Origin: Pseudomonadales bacterium
GTDB lineage: Bacteria; Pseudomonadota; Gammaproteobacteria; Pseudomonadales; Azotimanducaceae
DNA length: 64,000 bases
NCBI GenBank assembly: GCA_022825925.1
Contig: JAJDVW010000022.1
Location: 248,001 to 312,000 of the forward strand
Direction: 5' to 3'
The position numbers were made by a program, and so were the translations under genes. Positions 56,347 to 64,000 of this stretch are shown here, in pieces; positions within the stretch are counted from its first letter, which is position 1; each line of letters begins with the position of its first letter. The notes under the pieces are model-generated. The model had not been told where the DNA came from, did not search any database, and worked only from the letters and a program-made list of their open reading frames with translations.

Positions 56347-58001
56347 GGCCGCGGCTCCGGGGACTCGGTTTGCCCCGGGTCCAGTGGTCGCCGGACGCCG
56401 GTGACGCCGGCGAATGCCGGAGCCCGGGGTCTGATCCGTATCTCGCGCAGAATCGGATCGATGTACCGCCCCACTCGCACGCCCGTGAGCTTGTCCGCGT
56501 CGTAGATCACGAGGTCGTCGATCTGGAGGTACACCAGCGTGAGGACCTCCTTCACGACCACGTTGAAGTACTCCTCGTAGTTCCGCGCCCGGAGGTCCTC
56601 GTCGAGGCTGCGGATGGCTTCCGCCGCCAGCCGTTCGAGCCGCGGGTCCTCGTAGCCGAAGGGGTTGAAGCCGGCCGTGACGGACCAGATCGCGGGGTGG
56701 CGGCTGTCCGGGTCGAAGTTCGGGTAGCCGATGGTGTTCACCGGGTAGTCCCGGCTCCGCGCGATCGCGGCGATGCTGCCCGTCTCGATCACCTTGATGC
56801 GCATGTCGATACCGACGCGCCGAAGGTAGGCCTGCACGGCTTCGTACTGGGGGATGCTGCCGGCCGTCACGGGCACGGTGAACGTGAAGGTGTCGATGCC
56901 CGCCTCGTCGAGCAGGGCGCGGGCGCGGGCGGGATCGTAGGAAAAGAACGACTCGAGTGCCGGGTCGTGGCCCAGGTTCCAGGACGCCATCGGCTGCGAG
57001 GTGGGCCGCGCGTACCCGAAGTACACGGAATCGGCGATGGCCTGGCGGTCGACGGCGAAACCGAGCGCCTGCCGCACCCTCGGGTCGCCCATTTCCGGCA
57101 CCAGGTCCCCGGCGCGGTCCAGGATCGTGAACCCGAACCAGCGGTTCGGCCGCTTCGTGACGCCCAGTCCGAGATCACGCGCCGGCTGGGCCTCCGTCGG
57201 CCCCACGATGGCGAGATCGATCTGGCCGGAGATCATGGCGTTCAGGCGTGCGCGGTCGTTGAGGAGTTCGTGGACGTCGACCGCCGGCGCGTCGCGGAAG
57301 GCGGGATTCCAGTGGTCCGGGTTCGGTACGAAGTGGAGGACTTCGCCGAGGGTCGAGCGGCCGTGGTCGTACAGCCAGGGGCCGGTGCCCACGGGGTTGA
57401 GGTCGAGGTCGGGGTTGTCGAACGCCGCCGGGCTCACCATCAGTCCGGGCGACAGACCGAGGTTGTAGAGCAGGGTGGGGTCCGGGTAGTGCAGGTGGAG
57501 CCGGAGCGTGTACTCGTCCCGGACCTCCGCGGCATACATGGACGCCACCGTGTTGATGCGCGGCCCCTCGAGTTCCATCAGGCGGTCGATGTTGGCCTTC
57601 GCGACGTGGGCGTCGAACCGTTCGCCGTCGATGAAGCGGACGCCTCGCCGCAACGTGAGGTCGACGGTGTTGTCGTCCGGCCAGGTCCACGACGTGGCCA
57701 GCGCCGGGTGCGGCTCGAAGGGGCTCTCTAGGTTGAGGTGCGTCAGGCCGTCGTAGACGAGCGTCAGGTAGCTCGAGAACTGCGGCCCCGTGTCCGCGAG
57801 GTGCGGGTCGAAGGTCACCATGGGGTTGGGCGTTCCGAAGCGTACCGTCTGTTCGGTCGCGGCGACGGGCAGCCCGGGCCCTGCCAGTTCGTTGCGGTCG
57901 CTCGAGCAGGCTGCCAGCCAAAGGCCAAGGAACAGCAGCAACAACCGGGCAGGCGGCCGCGCGGGTCCCTTCCGGGATGCGTCGAGGGTGGCGACGGGCA
58001 C
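56343..58001 (-). CDS. Peptide ABC transporter binding lipoprotein (SBP family 5) (1)
   Basis: 552 residues from GTG 58001 with lipobox LWLAAC (Cys near residue 32); no strong SD. FGTPNPMVTFDPHLADTG, VYDGLTHLNLES, LRRGVRFIDGERFDA and GTGPWLYDHG, then LGFAVDRQAIADSVYFGYAR are the usual two-lobe features; it delivers peptides or similar ligands to the permeases. The last ~25 residues (PAFAGVTGVRRPLD then PGQTESPEPRP) are repeat-encoded and absent from paralogue 2, which ends in LWEVRLRDP. Confidence 0.9.
   Translation of the reverse strand: MPVATLDASRKGPARPPARLLLLFLGLWLAACSSDRNELAGPGLPVAATEQTVRFGTPNPMVTFDPHLADTGPQFSSYLTLVYDGLTHLNLESPFEPHPALATSWTWPDDNTVDLTLRRGVRFIDGERFDAHVAKANIDRLMELEGPRINTVASMYAAEVRDEYTLRLHLHYPDPTLLYNLGLSPGLMVSPAAFDNPDLDLNPVGTGPWLYDHGRSTLGEVLHFVPNPDHWNPAFRDAPAVDVHELLNDRARLNAMISGQIDLAIVGPTEAQPARDLGLGVTKRPNRWFGFTILDRAGDLVPEMGDPRVRQALGFAVDRQAIADSVYFGYARPTSQPMASWNLGHDPALESFFSYDPARARALLDEAGIDTFTFTVPVTAGSIPQYEAVQAYLRRVGIDMRIKVIETGSIAAIARSRDYPVNTIGYPNFDPDSRHPAIWSVTAGFNPFGYEDPRLERLAAEAIRSLDEDLRARNYEEYFNVVVKEVLTLVYLQIDDLVIYDADKLTGVRVGRYIDPILREIRIRPRAPAFAGVTGVRRPLDPGQTESPEPRP
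56389..56424. repeat. Palindromic repeat inside the 3' end of the binding-protein gene
   Basis: Contains the hairpin CCGGC-GAAT-GCCGG (56407-56420) and CGCCGG direct repeats, and encodes the Pro-Ala-Phe-Ala-Gly-Val-Thr-type peptide typical of a widespread intergenic repeat family. It sits in frame in the coding sequence. Confidence 0.6.
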
Positions 58002-58015
58002 CGCGTGGCAACCGG

Positions 58016-59560
58016 CTAGAAGATCAGTTGCACCGTTTCGCCGTCGGCCTCGACGAGCGTCGACCGGACGGCGGGCAGGATCGCCGGGGCCTCGGGCAGC
58101 GTCCCGACCCATTCTGCGTGGTGCGCGGAGAGCCTCTCGACCACGTCCGGATGTTCGGCGGCGAGGTTGACGGTCTCGCCGGGGTCCGCGTCGAGGTCGT
58201 ACAGCATCGTCACGTGCCCGAGGGGGGCATCGGTCGGCCAGCCTTCCTCCGGAGGCGTCAGGCGGCCGGTCTCGTCGAGGTCGTCGATCGTGAAGTCCGT
58301 CTTCCGGTAGCGGATGAGCTTCCAGCGCGCGTCGCGGATCGCCATGCTGGGACCGGAGCGCCAGTAGAGATGCTCGTGGGGCCGGCCGTCGGCGTCGCCG
58401 CGGAGGTACGGCAGCAGGTCGACGCTGTCCTCGGTGGTCGCCGCGGCCCCCGCGGCGCCCGTGAACGTCGCGAGCAGATCGAGCGAGATGACTGGTTCGC
58501 CGTAGACCAGTCCGGCCGGCAGCCCGTTCGGCCAGCTCAGGATAAAGGGGATGCGGATGCCGCCCTCGTGGTGGTAGCGCTTGAAGCCCGCGTGCGGGGC
58601 GTTCGAGCACGCGTGGCCGATGTAGCCCGCGCAGCCGTTGTCCGAGAGGAATGCGATCAGGGTGTTCTCGTACTGGCCGATCTCGTGCAGCTTCGCGACG
58701 ATGCGTGCGACGCTCTCGTCGAGGGAGGCGATCATCGCGGAGTAGACGCGGGTGGCGGGGTCCTCGATGTGGCGGTACGGCTCGAGATAACGCTCCGTCG
58801 CCTGCAGCGGCGTGTGCGGGGTCGTATGGCTGAGGTAGAGGAAGAACGGTTCGTCGGCGTGCCGGTCGATGAAGGCGACCGCCTCCTCGGTGAAGACGTC
58901 CGTCAGGTACTCGTCCACCTCGACGCTTTCGAACCCGCGGTACACCGCCGCATACTCGGGACGCTCGGTGAGCGGGGGACCGATGCTCTCCACGCCCGGG
59001 GTGCGCGAGTCGATGAAGATGCTGCCGCCGGCCAGGACGCCGAAGTACTCGTCGAAGCCGCGGCCCATGGGGTGGTGCTCGGGCTCGTAGCCGAGATGCC
59101 ACTTGCCGACCATGCCCGTGGCGTAACCCAGGTCCTTCAGGGCGTCGGCGAAGGTCCGCTCGGCGGTGCTCATGCCGTTGTGGATGTCGCGTCCCGCGGG
59201 GTTGAACTCCCAGCCGTGACGCGCCTGGTAGCGCCCCGTCAGCAGGCCGGCGCGGGACGGGCTGCACACGGGGTGGGAGACGTAGCCCTCCGCCGCGCGC
59301 ACCCCGGCGGCGGCGAGGGCGTCGATGTTCGGGGTGGAGATGACCTGACCGCCGTAGGCTCCGATGTCCCCGATGCCGAGGTCGTCGGCGAAGACGAAGA
59401 CGATGTTGGGGGCTCGTTCGGCCGGTGCGGCGGCCTCGGGTTCCGGTGCGGGTTCCGGCGCGGCGGGGGGCTGTTCGCAGCCCGCCAGGGAGAGCCCGGC
59501 CGCGACCGTTGCGGTCAGCCAAAGGTACGGGAGACGCGAGCGGCGACGGGGCGCGGTCAT
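58016..59560 (-). CDS. Sulfatase, formylglycine-dependent, lipoprotein
   Basis: 514 residues. ATG 59560 gives lipobox SLAGC (Cys28). APNIVFVFADDLGIGDIGAY supplies the metal Asp pair, and HPVCSPSRAGLLTGRYQAR the C-x-P-S-R motif, where Cys99 is converted to formylglycine; GMVGKWHLGY and LYLSHTTPHTPLQ are further conserved blocks, and FLSDNGCAGYIG supplies the distal metal Asp-Asn. Hydrolyses a sulfate ester in the periplasm. No sulfatase-maturation gene is in the window. Fifteen bases upstream of the binding-protein start. Confidence 0.92.
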   Translation of the reverse strand: MTAPRRRSRLPYLWLTATVAAGLSLAGCEQPPAAPEPAPEPEAAAPAERAPNIVFVFADDLGIGDIGAYGGQVISTPNIDALAAAGVRAAEGYVSHPVCSPSRAGLLTGRYQARHGWEFNPAGRDIHNGMSTAERTFADALKDLGYATGMVGKWHLGYEPEHHPMGRGFDEYFGVLAGGSIFIDSRTPGVESIGPPLTERPEYAAVYRGFESVEVDEYLTDVFTEEAVAFIDRHADEPFFLYLSHTTPHTPLQATERYLEPYRHIEDPATRVYSAMIASLDESVARIVAKLHEIGQYENTLIAFLSDNGCAGYIGHACSNAPHAGFKRYHHEGGIRIPFILSWPNGLPAGLVYGEPVISLDLLATFTGAAGAAATTEDSVDLLPYLRGDADGRPHEHLYWRSGPSMAIRDARWKLIRYRKTDFTIDDLDETGRLTPPEEGWPTDAPLGHVTMLYDLDADPGETVNLAAEHPDVVERLSAHHAEWVGTLPEAPAILPAVRSTLVEADGETVQLIF

Positions 59561-59631
59561 GCCAGGAAACCCCACGGCGTGGACGGCAGCCAAGCGTATC
59601 ATGCGCCTCTCACGCGGCAGGGAGACGGCAC

Positions 59632-60063
59632 ATGGCGGAGATCCACGACCACGCGGACGAGCACAGCGACGACATCGTCGCCGCGCCCGGTCCCGAGCAG
59701 GAGGCGCTCGCGGCGCTGAACGGCTACATGGACGCCTGGAACCGGCGGGACATCGATGGCATGGACGCGGCCTTCCATTTCCCGCACGTGCGCATCGCCA
59801 GCGGCAGCATCATCCACCTGGAGTCGCCGGCTTCCCGGCTACCCGACTTCTTCGAGAAGTTCATCGCCGCGACCGGCTGGCACTACAGCCTGTGGGACTA
59901 CCGCCGCGCCGTCCAGAGCACGGACGACAAGGTGCACTTCGCGGTGCAGTTCAGCCGCTACCGGGCGGACGCCAGCGTGATCGGCGCCTACCCGTCGATG
60001 TGGATCGTCGCGAAGATCGACGGCCGGTGGGGGGTACAGGCGCGTTCGAGCTTCGCGCCGTAG
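59632..60063 (+). CDS. SnoaL-like (NTF2-fold) protein
   Basis: 143 residues. ALAALNGYMDAWNRRDIDGM and DAAFHFPHVRIASG open a single NTF2-like cone, followed by KVHFAVQFSRYRAD, SMWIVAKIDGRWGV at the C-terminus. Members include polyketide cyclases, isomerases and scaffold proteins; the active-site residues vary and no function can be assigned. Divergent from the sulfatase gene, 71 bp apart. Confidence 0.78.
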   Translation: MAEIHDHADEHSDDIVAAPGPEQEALAALNGYMDAWNRRDIDGMDAAFHFPHVRIASGSIIHLESPASRLPDFFEKFIAATGWHYSLWDYRRAVQSTDDKVHFAVQFSRYRADASVIGAYPSMWIVAKIDGRWGVQARSSFAP

Positions 60064-60082
60064 GCGACCCGGACATGGCGCG

Positions 60083-61633
60083 CTACGGGTCCCGCAGCCG
60101 CACCTCCCACAGCATGTACCGGTCCACCCGCACGTCCCTGAGCTTGTCCGCATCGTACGCGACGAGCGAATCCACGTGCAGGAGGACGAGCGAGAGCACT
60201 TCCCTGACCACGATGTTGAAGTACTCCCGGTAGTTCCGCGCCCTGAGGTCTTCGTCCAGGCTGCGCCGCGCTTCCCGGCCCAGTTCCTCGAGCCGGGGAT
60301 GCTCGTACCGGAAGGGGTTGAATCCGGCGGTGGCGGACCAGATGGCCTGGTGGCGGCTGTCCGGGTCGAAGTTGGGGTAGCCGATGGTATTCACGGGGTA
60401 CCGGCGCGTGCGCCCGAGCGCCTCGATGGTGCCGGGCTCGATCACCTGGATCCGCATGTCGATCCCGACCCGGCGCAAATGGGCCTGCACGGCCTCGTAC
60501 GCGGCCGTGGTGTCCGGCAGCACGGGCACGGTGAAGGAGAACCCCGCGGCGCCCGCTTCCGCGAGCAGCGCCCGCGCGCGCTCGGGGTCGTAGGAGAAGA
60601 ACCCGTCGAGGGCCGGATCGTGGCCGAGGCCCGTCAGCATCGGTTGCGATGCCGGCCGGGCGTACCCGAAGAACACGGTGTCGGCGATGGTCTGGCGGTC
60701 GATCGCGAATCCGAGCGCCTGGCGCACCCGGGGGTCGCCGAGTTCGGGCACCAGTTCGCCGGCGCGGTCGAGGATCGTCAACCCGCGCCACCCGGTGGGG
60801 AATGACGCGACCTCGAAGCCCGCGGCCCGCGCCGGTCCGGCGTCGGACGGCCCGATGTCCGCCAGGTCGATCTCGCCGGACAGCAATGCGTTCAGGCGGG
60901 CGCGGTTGTTGACCAGTTCGTGGATCGCGAGATGCGGGGCGTCGCGGAAGGCGGGATCGAAATAGTCCGGGTTCGGCACGAAGCGGTGGACCTGGCCGAT
61001 CGCGGAGTTGTCGCGATCGTAGCGCCACGGACCGGTGCCGACCGGGTCGAGGTCCAGGTCGGGGTTGTCGAACGCCGCCGGGCTCACCATCAGTCCCGGC
61101 GACATCCCGAGGTTGTATAGCAGGGTCGGGTCGGGGGCGTTCAGGTGCAGCCGCAGCGTGAAGTCGTCCACGGCCTCTGCGGTGTCTATCGACGCTACCG
61201 TGTTGATGCGCGGTCCCTGCAGGCGCAGGAGCCGTTCGATGTTGGCCTTCGCGGCGTGGGCATCGAACCGCACGCCGTCGATGAACCGTACGTCGCGACG
61301 CAGCTCGAACTCGACGGTGGTGGGCTCCGGCCACGTCCAGGAGACGGCGAGGCCCGGGTAGGGCTTGGAGTAGTCCGCCGTGTTCATGCGCGTCAGCCCG
61401 TCGTAGACGGGGACCAGGTACGTGGTGAAGGGCGCGCCGGTGTCCGCGAGGTGCGGGTCGAAGGTGACGAGCGGGGTGGCCGTGCCGTAACGGACGGTGC
61501 GATCCGTGGCGACGGTGGGCGCGGAGCCACGGGATTCTTCCACCGGCGGCGAGCATGCCGGCAGCCCGACCGCGATAGACGCGGCGACCGCCGAGGTCAG
61601 TGTGGCACGGAACCGCGGGCCGACCGTCAGCAT
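60083..61633 (-). CDS. Peptide ABC transporter binding lipoprotein (SBP family 5) (2)
   Basis: 516 residues with lipobox GLPAC (Cys27). Closely paralogous to binding protein 1: TFDPHLADTG, VYDGLTRMN, RFDAHAAKANIERLLRLQGP and LGFAIDRQTIADTVFFGYAR all correspond. It ends in LWEVRLRDP without the repeat-derived tail. No permease genes are next to it, so it probably shares the OppB-OppCD-OppF membrane complex 3.8 kb away. Confidence 0.9.
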   Translation of the reverse strand: MLTVGPRFRATLTSAVAASIAVGLPACSPPVEESRGSAPTVATDRTVRYGTATPLVTFDPHLADTGAPFTTYLVPVYDGLTRMNTADYSKPYPGLAVSWTWPEPTTVEFELRRDVRFIDGVRFDAHAAKANIERLLRLQGPRINTVASIDTAEAVDDFTLRLHLNAPDPTLLYNLGMSPGLMVSPAAFDNPDLDLDPVGTGPWRYDRDNSAIGQVHRFVPNPDYFDPAFRDAPHLAIHELVNNRARLNALLSGEIDLADIGPSDAGPARAAGFEVASFPTGWRGLTILDRAGELVPELGDPRVRQALGFAIDRQTIADTVFFGYARPASQPMLTGLGHDPALDGFFSYDPERARALLAEAGAAGFSFTVPVLPDTTAAYEAVQAHLRRVGIDMRIQVIEPGTIEALGRTRRYPVNTIGYPNFDPDSRHQAIWSATAGFNPFRYEHPRLEELGREARRSLDEDLRARNYREYFNIVVREVLSLVLLHVDSLVAYDADKLRDVRVDRYMLWEVRLRDP

Positions 61634-61667
61634 CGAGGCGAAGGCCCCCGTTGCGCAACCGCCGCGT

Positions 61668-62486
61668 TCAGGCGTCGAAGAACGCCAGCGAGCGCGCCTC
61701 GATGCTCTCGCGCGGCGGCGCGTCGTCCGGGCTGGTGGGGTCGTCGAAGGCCGAGTGCGCGGTGAACCGGGTGCGGCCGTCCTGCATCGAGTCGTAGCAC
61801 TTCAGCAGCATCGCCTCGTCCGCGCGCATCTCCGGGACGTAGAACCAGCGGTGCCCGGGGCTGTGCAGGAAGGCGTAGATCTCGCCCGTGCGGTCGGGAT
61901 AGACAAGGTCGAGCGGGACCAGGTCCCCGGCGGCGATGGTGTCGCCGCTGCAGACCGCCAGCGGCGCCCCCCGAACGGGACCCGAGATCGGCTTCCAGAC
62001 GTTGATGACGGCGAACCGCCGCGTCAGCAGGTCCTCCGCCTCGTCGGGCACGAGGTCGTGGACGCGCTGGGGGCCGGAATCGTGGGTGTAGTCGTTGTGG
62101 ACGAACCGGACCGGGGGGTGTACGTCCGGGGAGTGCCGTTCCGGGTCGTCGGAACGCACGTTGTGGTCGAACACCAGCACGCGGACGGCGCCCGTGGCCG
62201 TCCGCACGAGGCGCTCCACCTCGGGGTAGTAGACGGAGCGGACCTCTGCGGCGTCGTGGAAGTCCCGCACCCGGGACTCGTGGCCCACGAGGCGGACGCC
62301 TTCGCGGTCGAGGGACAGGGTGTCGGCGACGACGCGCGCGTCGAGGACGGACATGGTCCGCACCGCGTCGCCCGGGGTGCGCTCCGAGCGCTCCTCCGCC
62401 TTCCCGTCGTGGAGGAAGACGCCCGGCTTGCGGGACGGTTTCTCGATGTAGTGGAAGTCGGCTTCGACCTGTAGTCCGGCGTTCAT
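61668..62486 (-). CDS. CmcJ/NvfI-family oxidoreductase
   Basis: 272 residues. RFVHNDYTHDSGPQRVHDL (the conserved His-Asn-Asp-Tyr), FAVINVWKPISGPVRGAPLA with CSGDTI and HRWFYVPEMRADEAMLLKCY are the marks of the AsaB/CmcJ/GA4 desaturase-like family, which includes proteins of cephamycin and fungal toxin pathways. Catalysis probably uses 2-oxoglutarate and iron, but the family is little studied. ATG 62486 overlaps the stop of the next upstream gene (ATGA). Confidence 0.83.
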   Translation of the reverse strand: MNAGLQVEADFHYIEKPSRKPGVFLHDGKAEERSERTPGDAVRTMSVLDARVVADTLSLDREGVRLVGHESRVRDFHDAAEVRSVYYPEVERLVRTATGAVRVLVFDHNVRSDDPERHSPDVHPPVRFVHNDYTHDSGPQRVHDLVPDEAEDLLTRRFAVINVWKPISGPVRGAPLAVCSGDTIAAGDLVPLDLVYPDRTGEIYAFLHSPGHRWFYVPEMRADEAMLLKCYDSMQDGRTRFTAHSAFDDPTSPDDAPPRESIEARSLAFFDA

Positions 62487-63085
62487 CGGTTTCCTCGGAC
62501 CACCAGCCGCGTGGCGTACGCGACCGTACCGTTGGTGAGCCCGTGACGCCGCTGGAAGTTCTCCCGCGCGGCCTGCGGTGGCTGCCGCGAGGCCTGCCAC
62601 GAGCTCAGGCCGTCATACCAGGTCAGCAGCAGCATCCGTCCGTGCTCGGCGGACCGGTCGCGCTGGCGGAAGAGGCCCTGCGGCTCGGCCCGGTAGGCGT
62701 CGACGGTCTCGAAGCTCGTCCACGCTTCCGCGGAGAGGGCGGCGATTTCCTCGACGTCGCGGTGGGCGACCTCGAAGAAGCGGAAGACGTACAGGCCCTC
62801 GCGCGTGAGCGGACGCGAGTCGGTCGGGCGCACGGTCGGCACGAGCGTCAGGGAGGCCACGCCCTCCACCGTGTCGAGGCCCGACACAGTCTCCACGGAG
62901 GCGGCCACCTCGGCATCGTCTCCCACGGTCACCGCGACGAGTTCGTTCGAGGCGATGCCGAACAGGCCGTGGAACGTGCCCCAGACGCGCTCCGCGGGAA
63001 GCGCCGAGACGATGGCTTCGCGCAAGGGCGGCCAGTCGCGCTCCGGGCCACGGATGCGAAGGAAAGCGAAGGTGTCCATGACCAT
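62483..63085 (-). CDS. NIPSNAP/ABM-like ferredoxin-fold protein
   Basis: 200 residues from ATG 63085 (63079 also in frame). Two ferredoxin-like halves are visible: MDTFAFLRIRGPERDWPPLR to ~90, then GLYVFRFFEVAHRDVEEIA and SFETVDAYRAEPQGLFRQR with MLLLTWYDGLSSWQASRQP, the C-terminal half resembling NIPSNAP. Function unknown; it is co-translated with the CmcJ-type gene. Confidence 0.6.
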   Translation of the reverse strand: MVMDTFAFLRIRGPERDWPPLREAIVSALPAERVWGTFHGLFGIASNELVAVTVGDDAEVAASVETVSGLDTVEGVASLTLVPTVRPTDSRPLTREGLYVFRFFEVAHRDVEEIAALSAEAWTSFETVDAYRAEPQGLFRQRDRSAEHGRMLLLTWYDGLSSWQASRQPPQAARENFQRRHGLTNGTVAYATRLVVRGNR

Positions 63086-63225
63086 TCCCGCCAGCATGCA
63101 AACCGCTGACGTTACCAGAGCGGGCCGGTGCGAAACAGGCTTGAGGTGGCCCCGGGGACGCACGCGGAGGCGGCGGGGCCTGGAGGACCCCGTGATAAGC
63201 TGCCGCGTTTTTCGGGGAGGGATCG

Positions 63226-64000
63226 ATGAACGGCGCGGAGAGCCTGCTGCGGACGCTTGCGGCCCACGGGGTGGACGTGTGCTTTGCGAACCCTGGCACC
63301 TCCGAGATGCACCTCGTGCAGGCCATCGACGCCGTGGACGACACCCGGGGCGTGCTGTGCCTGTTCGAGGGCGTCTGCACGGGCGCCGCCGACGGCTATG
63401 CGCGCATGAACGGCGGCCCCGCGACGACCCTGCTGCACCTTGGCGCCGGGCTTGCCAACGGCGTGGCCAACCTCCACAACTGCCGCCGCGCGGACTCGCC
63501 GCTCATCAACATCGTCGGCGACCACGCCATTCACCACGTCGCCTACGACGCGCCGCTGACCTCGGACATCGAGAGCGTCGCGAAACCGGTCTCCGCCTGG
63601 ATCCGCACGTCCCGGACGTCCGAGGGCCTCGCCCTCGACGCGGTGGACGCGGTGCGGGCGGCGCTGGCCCCGAACCCCATGCCGCGCGGCGGCATCGCCA
63701 CGCTCATCGTGCCGGTGGACTGCGCCTGGGGAGAGGGGCGCGTGCGCGCCAAGGCTCCCGGTTTCGACGCGTCGGTCGCCAAGCCGACGGTCGACGACGC
63801 GGTGGTGGCGTCCATCGCGCCGCGGATCGATTCCGACACGCTGCTCATGATCGACGGCAACGGGCTGACGGAAGCCGGCGTGCGCGCCGCCGGCCGGATC
63901 GCCGGCGCGACCGGCTGCCGGCTCTATACGCCCACGTTCCCCGCGCGGGTCGAGGCCGGACCGGACCTGCCCCTCGTCGAGCGGCTGCCGTATTTCCCCG
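63226..64000 (+). CDS. Thiamine-diphosphate enzyme, acetolactate synthase-like, 3' truncated
   Basis: 258 codons visible, open to the window end. ATG 63226 follows [32 protein letters not shown], then [31 protein letters not shown] (the Glu that activates thiamine diphosphate), [20 protein letters not shown] and [11 protein letters not shown] are the Pyr-domain motifs. This branch includes benzoylformate decarboxylase and acetolactate synthase-like proteins; the C-terminal part needed to decide is outside the window. Confidence 0.88.
   Translation, partial: MNGAESLLRTLAAHGVDVCFANPGTSEMHLVQAIDAVDDTRGVLCLFEGVCTGAADGYARMNGGPATTLLHLGAGLANGVANLHNCRRADSPLINIVGDHAIHHVAYDAPLTSDIESVAKPVSAWIRTSRTSEGLALDAVDAVRAALAPNPMPRGGIATLIVPVDCAWGEGRVRAKAPGFDASVAKPTVDDAVVASIAPRIDSDTLLMIDGNGLTEAGVRAAGRIAGATGCRLYTPTFPARVEAGPDLPLVERLPYFP

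Noticed and set aside
1-64000. CRISPR arrays
   Set aside because: No regularly spaced repeats of 24-40 bp and no cas genes were seen.

Overview
The window is high-GC bacterial DNA with dense, short-gapped gene packing. TonB-dependent receptors, SBP-type lipoproteins, a RibB protein fused to a GTP cyclohydrolase II-like domain, and crotonase, acyl-CoA dehydrogenase and CaiB genes suggest a Gram-negative proteobacterium, most likely an uncultivated gammaproteobacterium with a free-living or host-associated heterotrophic life. That placement is inference from gene content only. Many starts are GTG or TTG, and many neighbours overlap by ATGA, GTGA or TTGA.

Layout. 1-6.8 kb: two CaiB/BaiF CoA-transferases (the first cut by the window edge) flank a small accessory patch with an orphan ribbon-helix-helix protein, a cupin, an aminoglycoside-phosphotransferase-like kinase, a nucleotidyltransferase/RHH toxin-antitoxin-like pair and tRNA-Arg(TCG); an HXXEE membrane protein and a c-type cytochrome follow. 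6.8-7.8 kb: RES/Xre toxin-antitoxin pair with a palindromic operator. 7.8-14.4 kb: copper amine oxidase, RibB-PdxA operon, PhyH-type dioxygenase, zinc alcohol dehydrogenase. 14.4-18.9 kb: tail of a decayed TonB receptor, a full 1043-residue TonB receptor and a secreted protein of unknown function. 18.9-22.5 kb: accessory island with a decayed antitoxin, two small membrane/coiled-coil proteins, an AAA ATPase fused to a PD-(D/E)XK-like domain, a duplicated gene tail and an intact MazEF-like pair. 22.6-25.9 kb: antibiotic-biosynthesis-monooxygenase-like protein and a large exported propeller/M28 peptidase/PDZ protein. 25.9-32.2 kb: a haem-uptake locus in decay (receptor and permease open; HmuT frameshifted; HmuV deleted, frameshifted and split by an IS110-family element).

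32.3-36.6 kb: PPOX flavoprotein, LLM flavin oxidoreductase, Bcp peroxiredoxin, and an ATPase/TOPRIM-like pair whose second gene is frameshifted. 36.6-40.8 kb: exported amidohydrolase, DUF169 protein, crotonase and acyl-CoA dehydrogenase. 40.9-50.3 kb: three exported DUF3604 proteins around a parvulin-type foldase and a HupE/UreJ-type membrane protein, which may form one functional module. 50.5-52.2 kb: isochorismatase-type amidase and nicotinate phosphoribosyltransferase (NAD salvage). 52.3-61.6 kb: a peptide ABC transporter (OppF, an OppC-OppD fusion, OppB and a binding lipoprotein) with a 30-residue mini-ORF derived from a binding-protein gene bridging two of the genes, then a sulfatase, a SnoaL-like protein and a second paralogous binding protein. 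61.7-64 kb: a CmcJ-type oxidoreductase, a NIPSNAP-like protein and the start of a thiamine-diphosphate enzyme.

Themes. (1) A 91-bp palindromic repeat occurs once between genes and once in frame inside hmuU; pieces resembling it flank the IS110 copy. (2) Several genes carry single- or two-base indels; these may be real decay or assembly error and should be checked in reads before the loci are called dead. (3) The most unusual candidates are the DUF3604/foldase/HupE module, the repeat insertions in coding sequence, the mini-ORF bridge in the peptide transporter operon, and the two ATPase loci.
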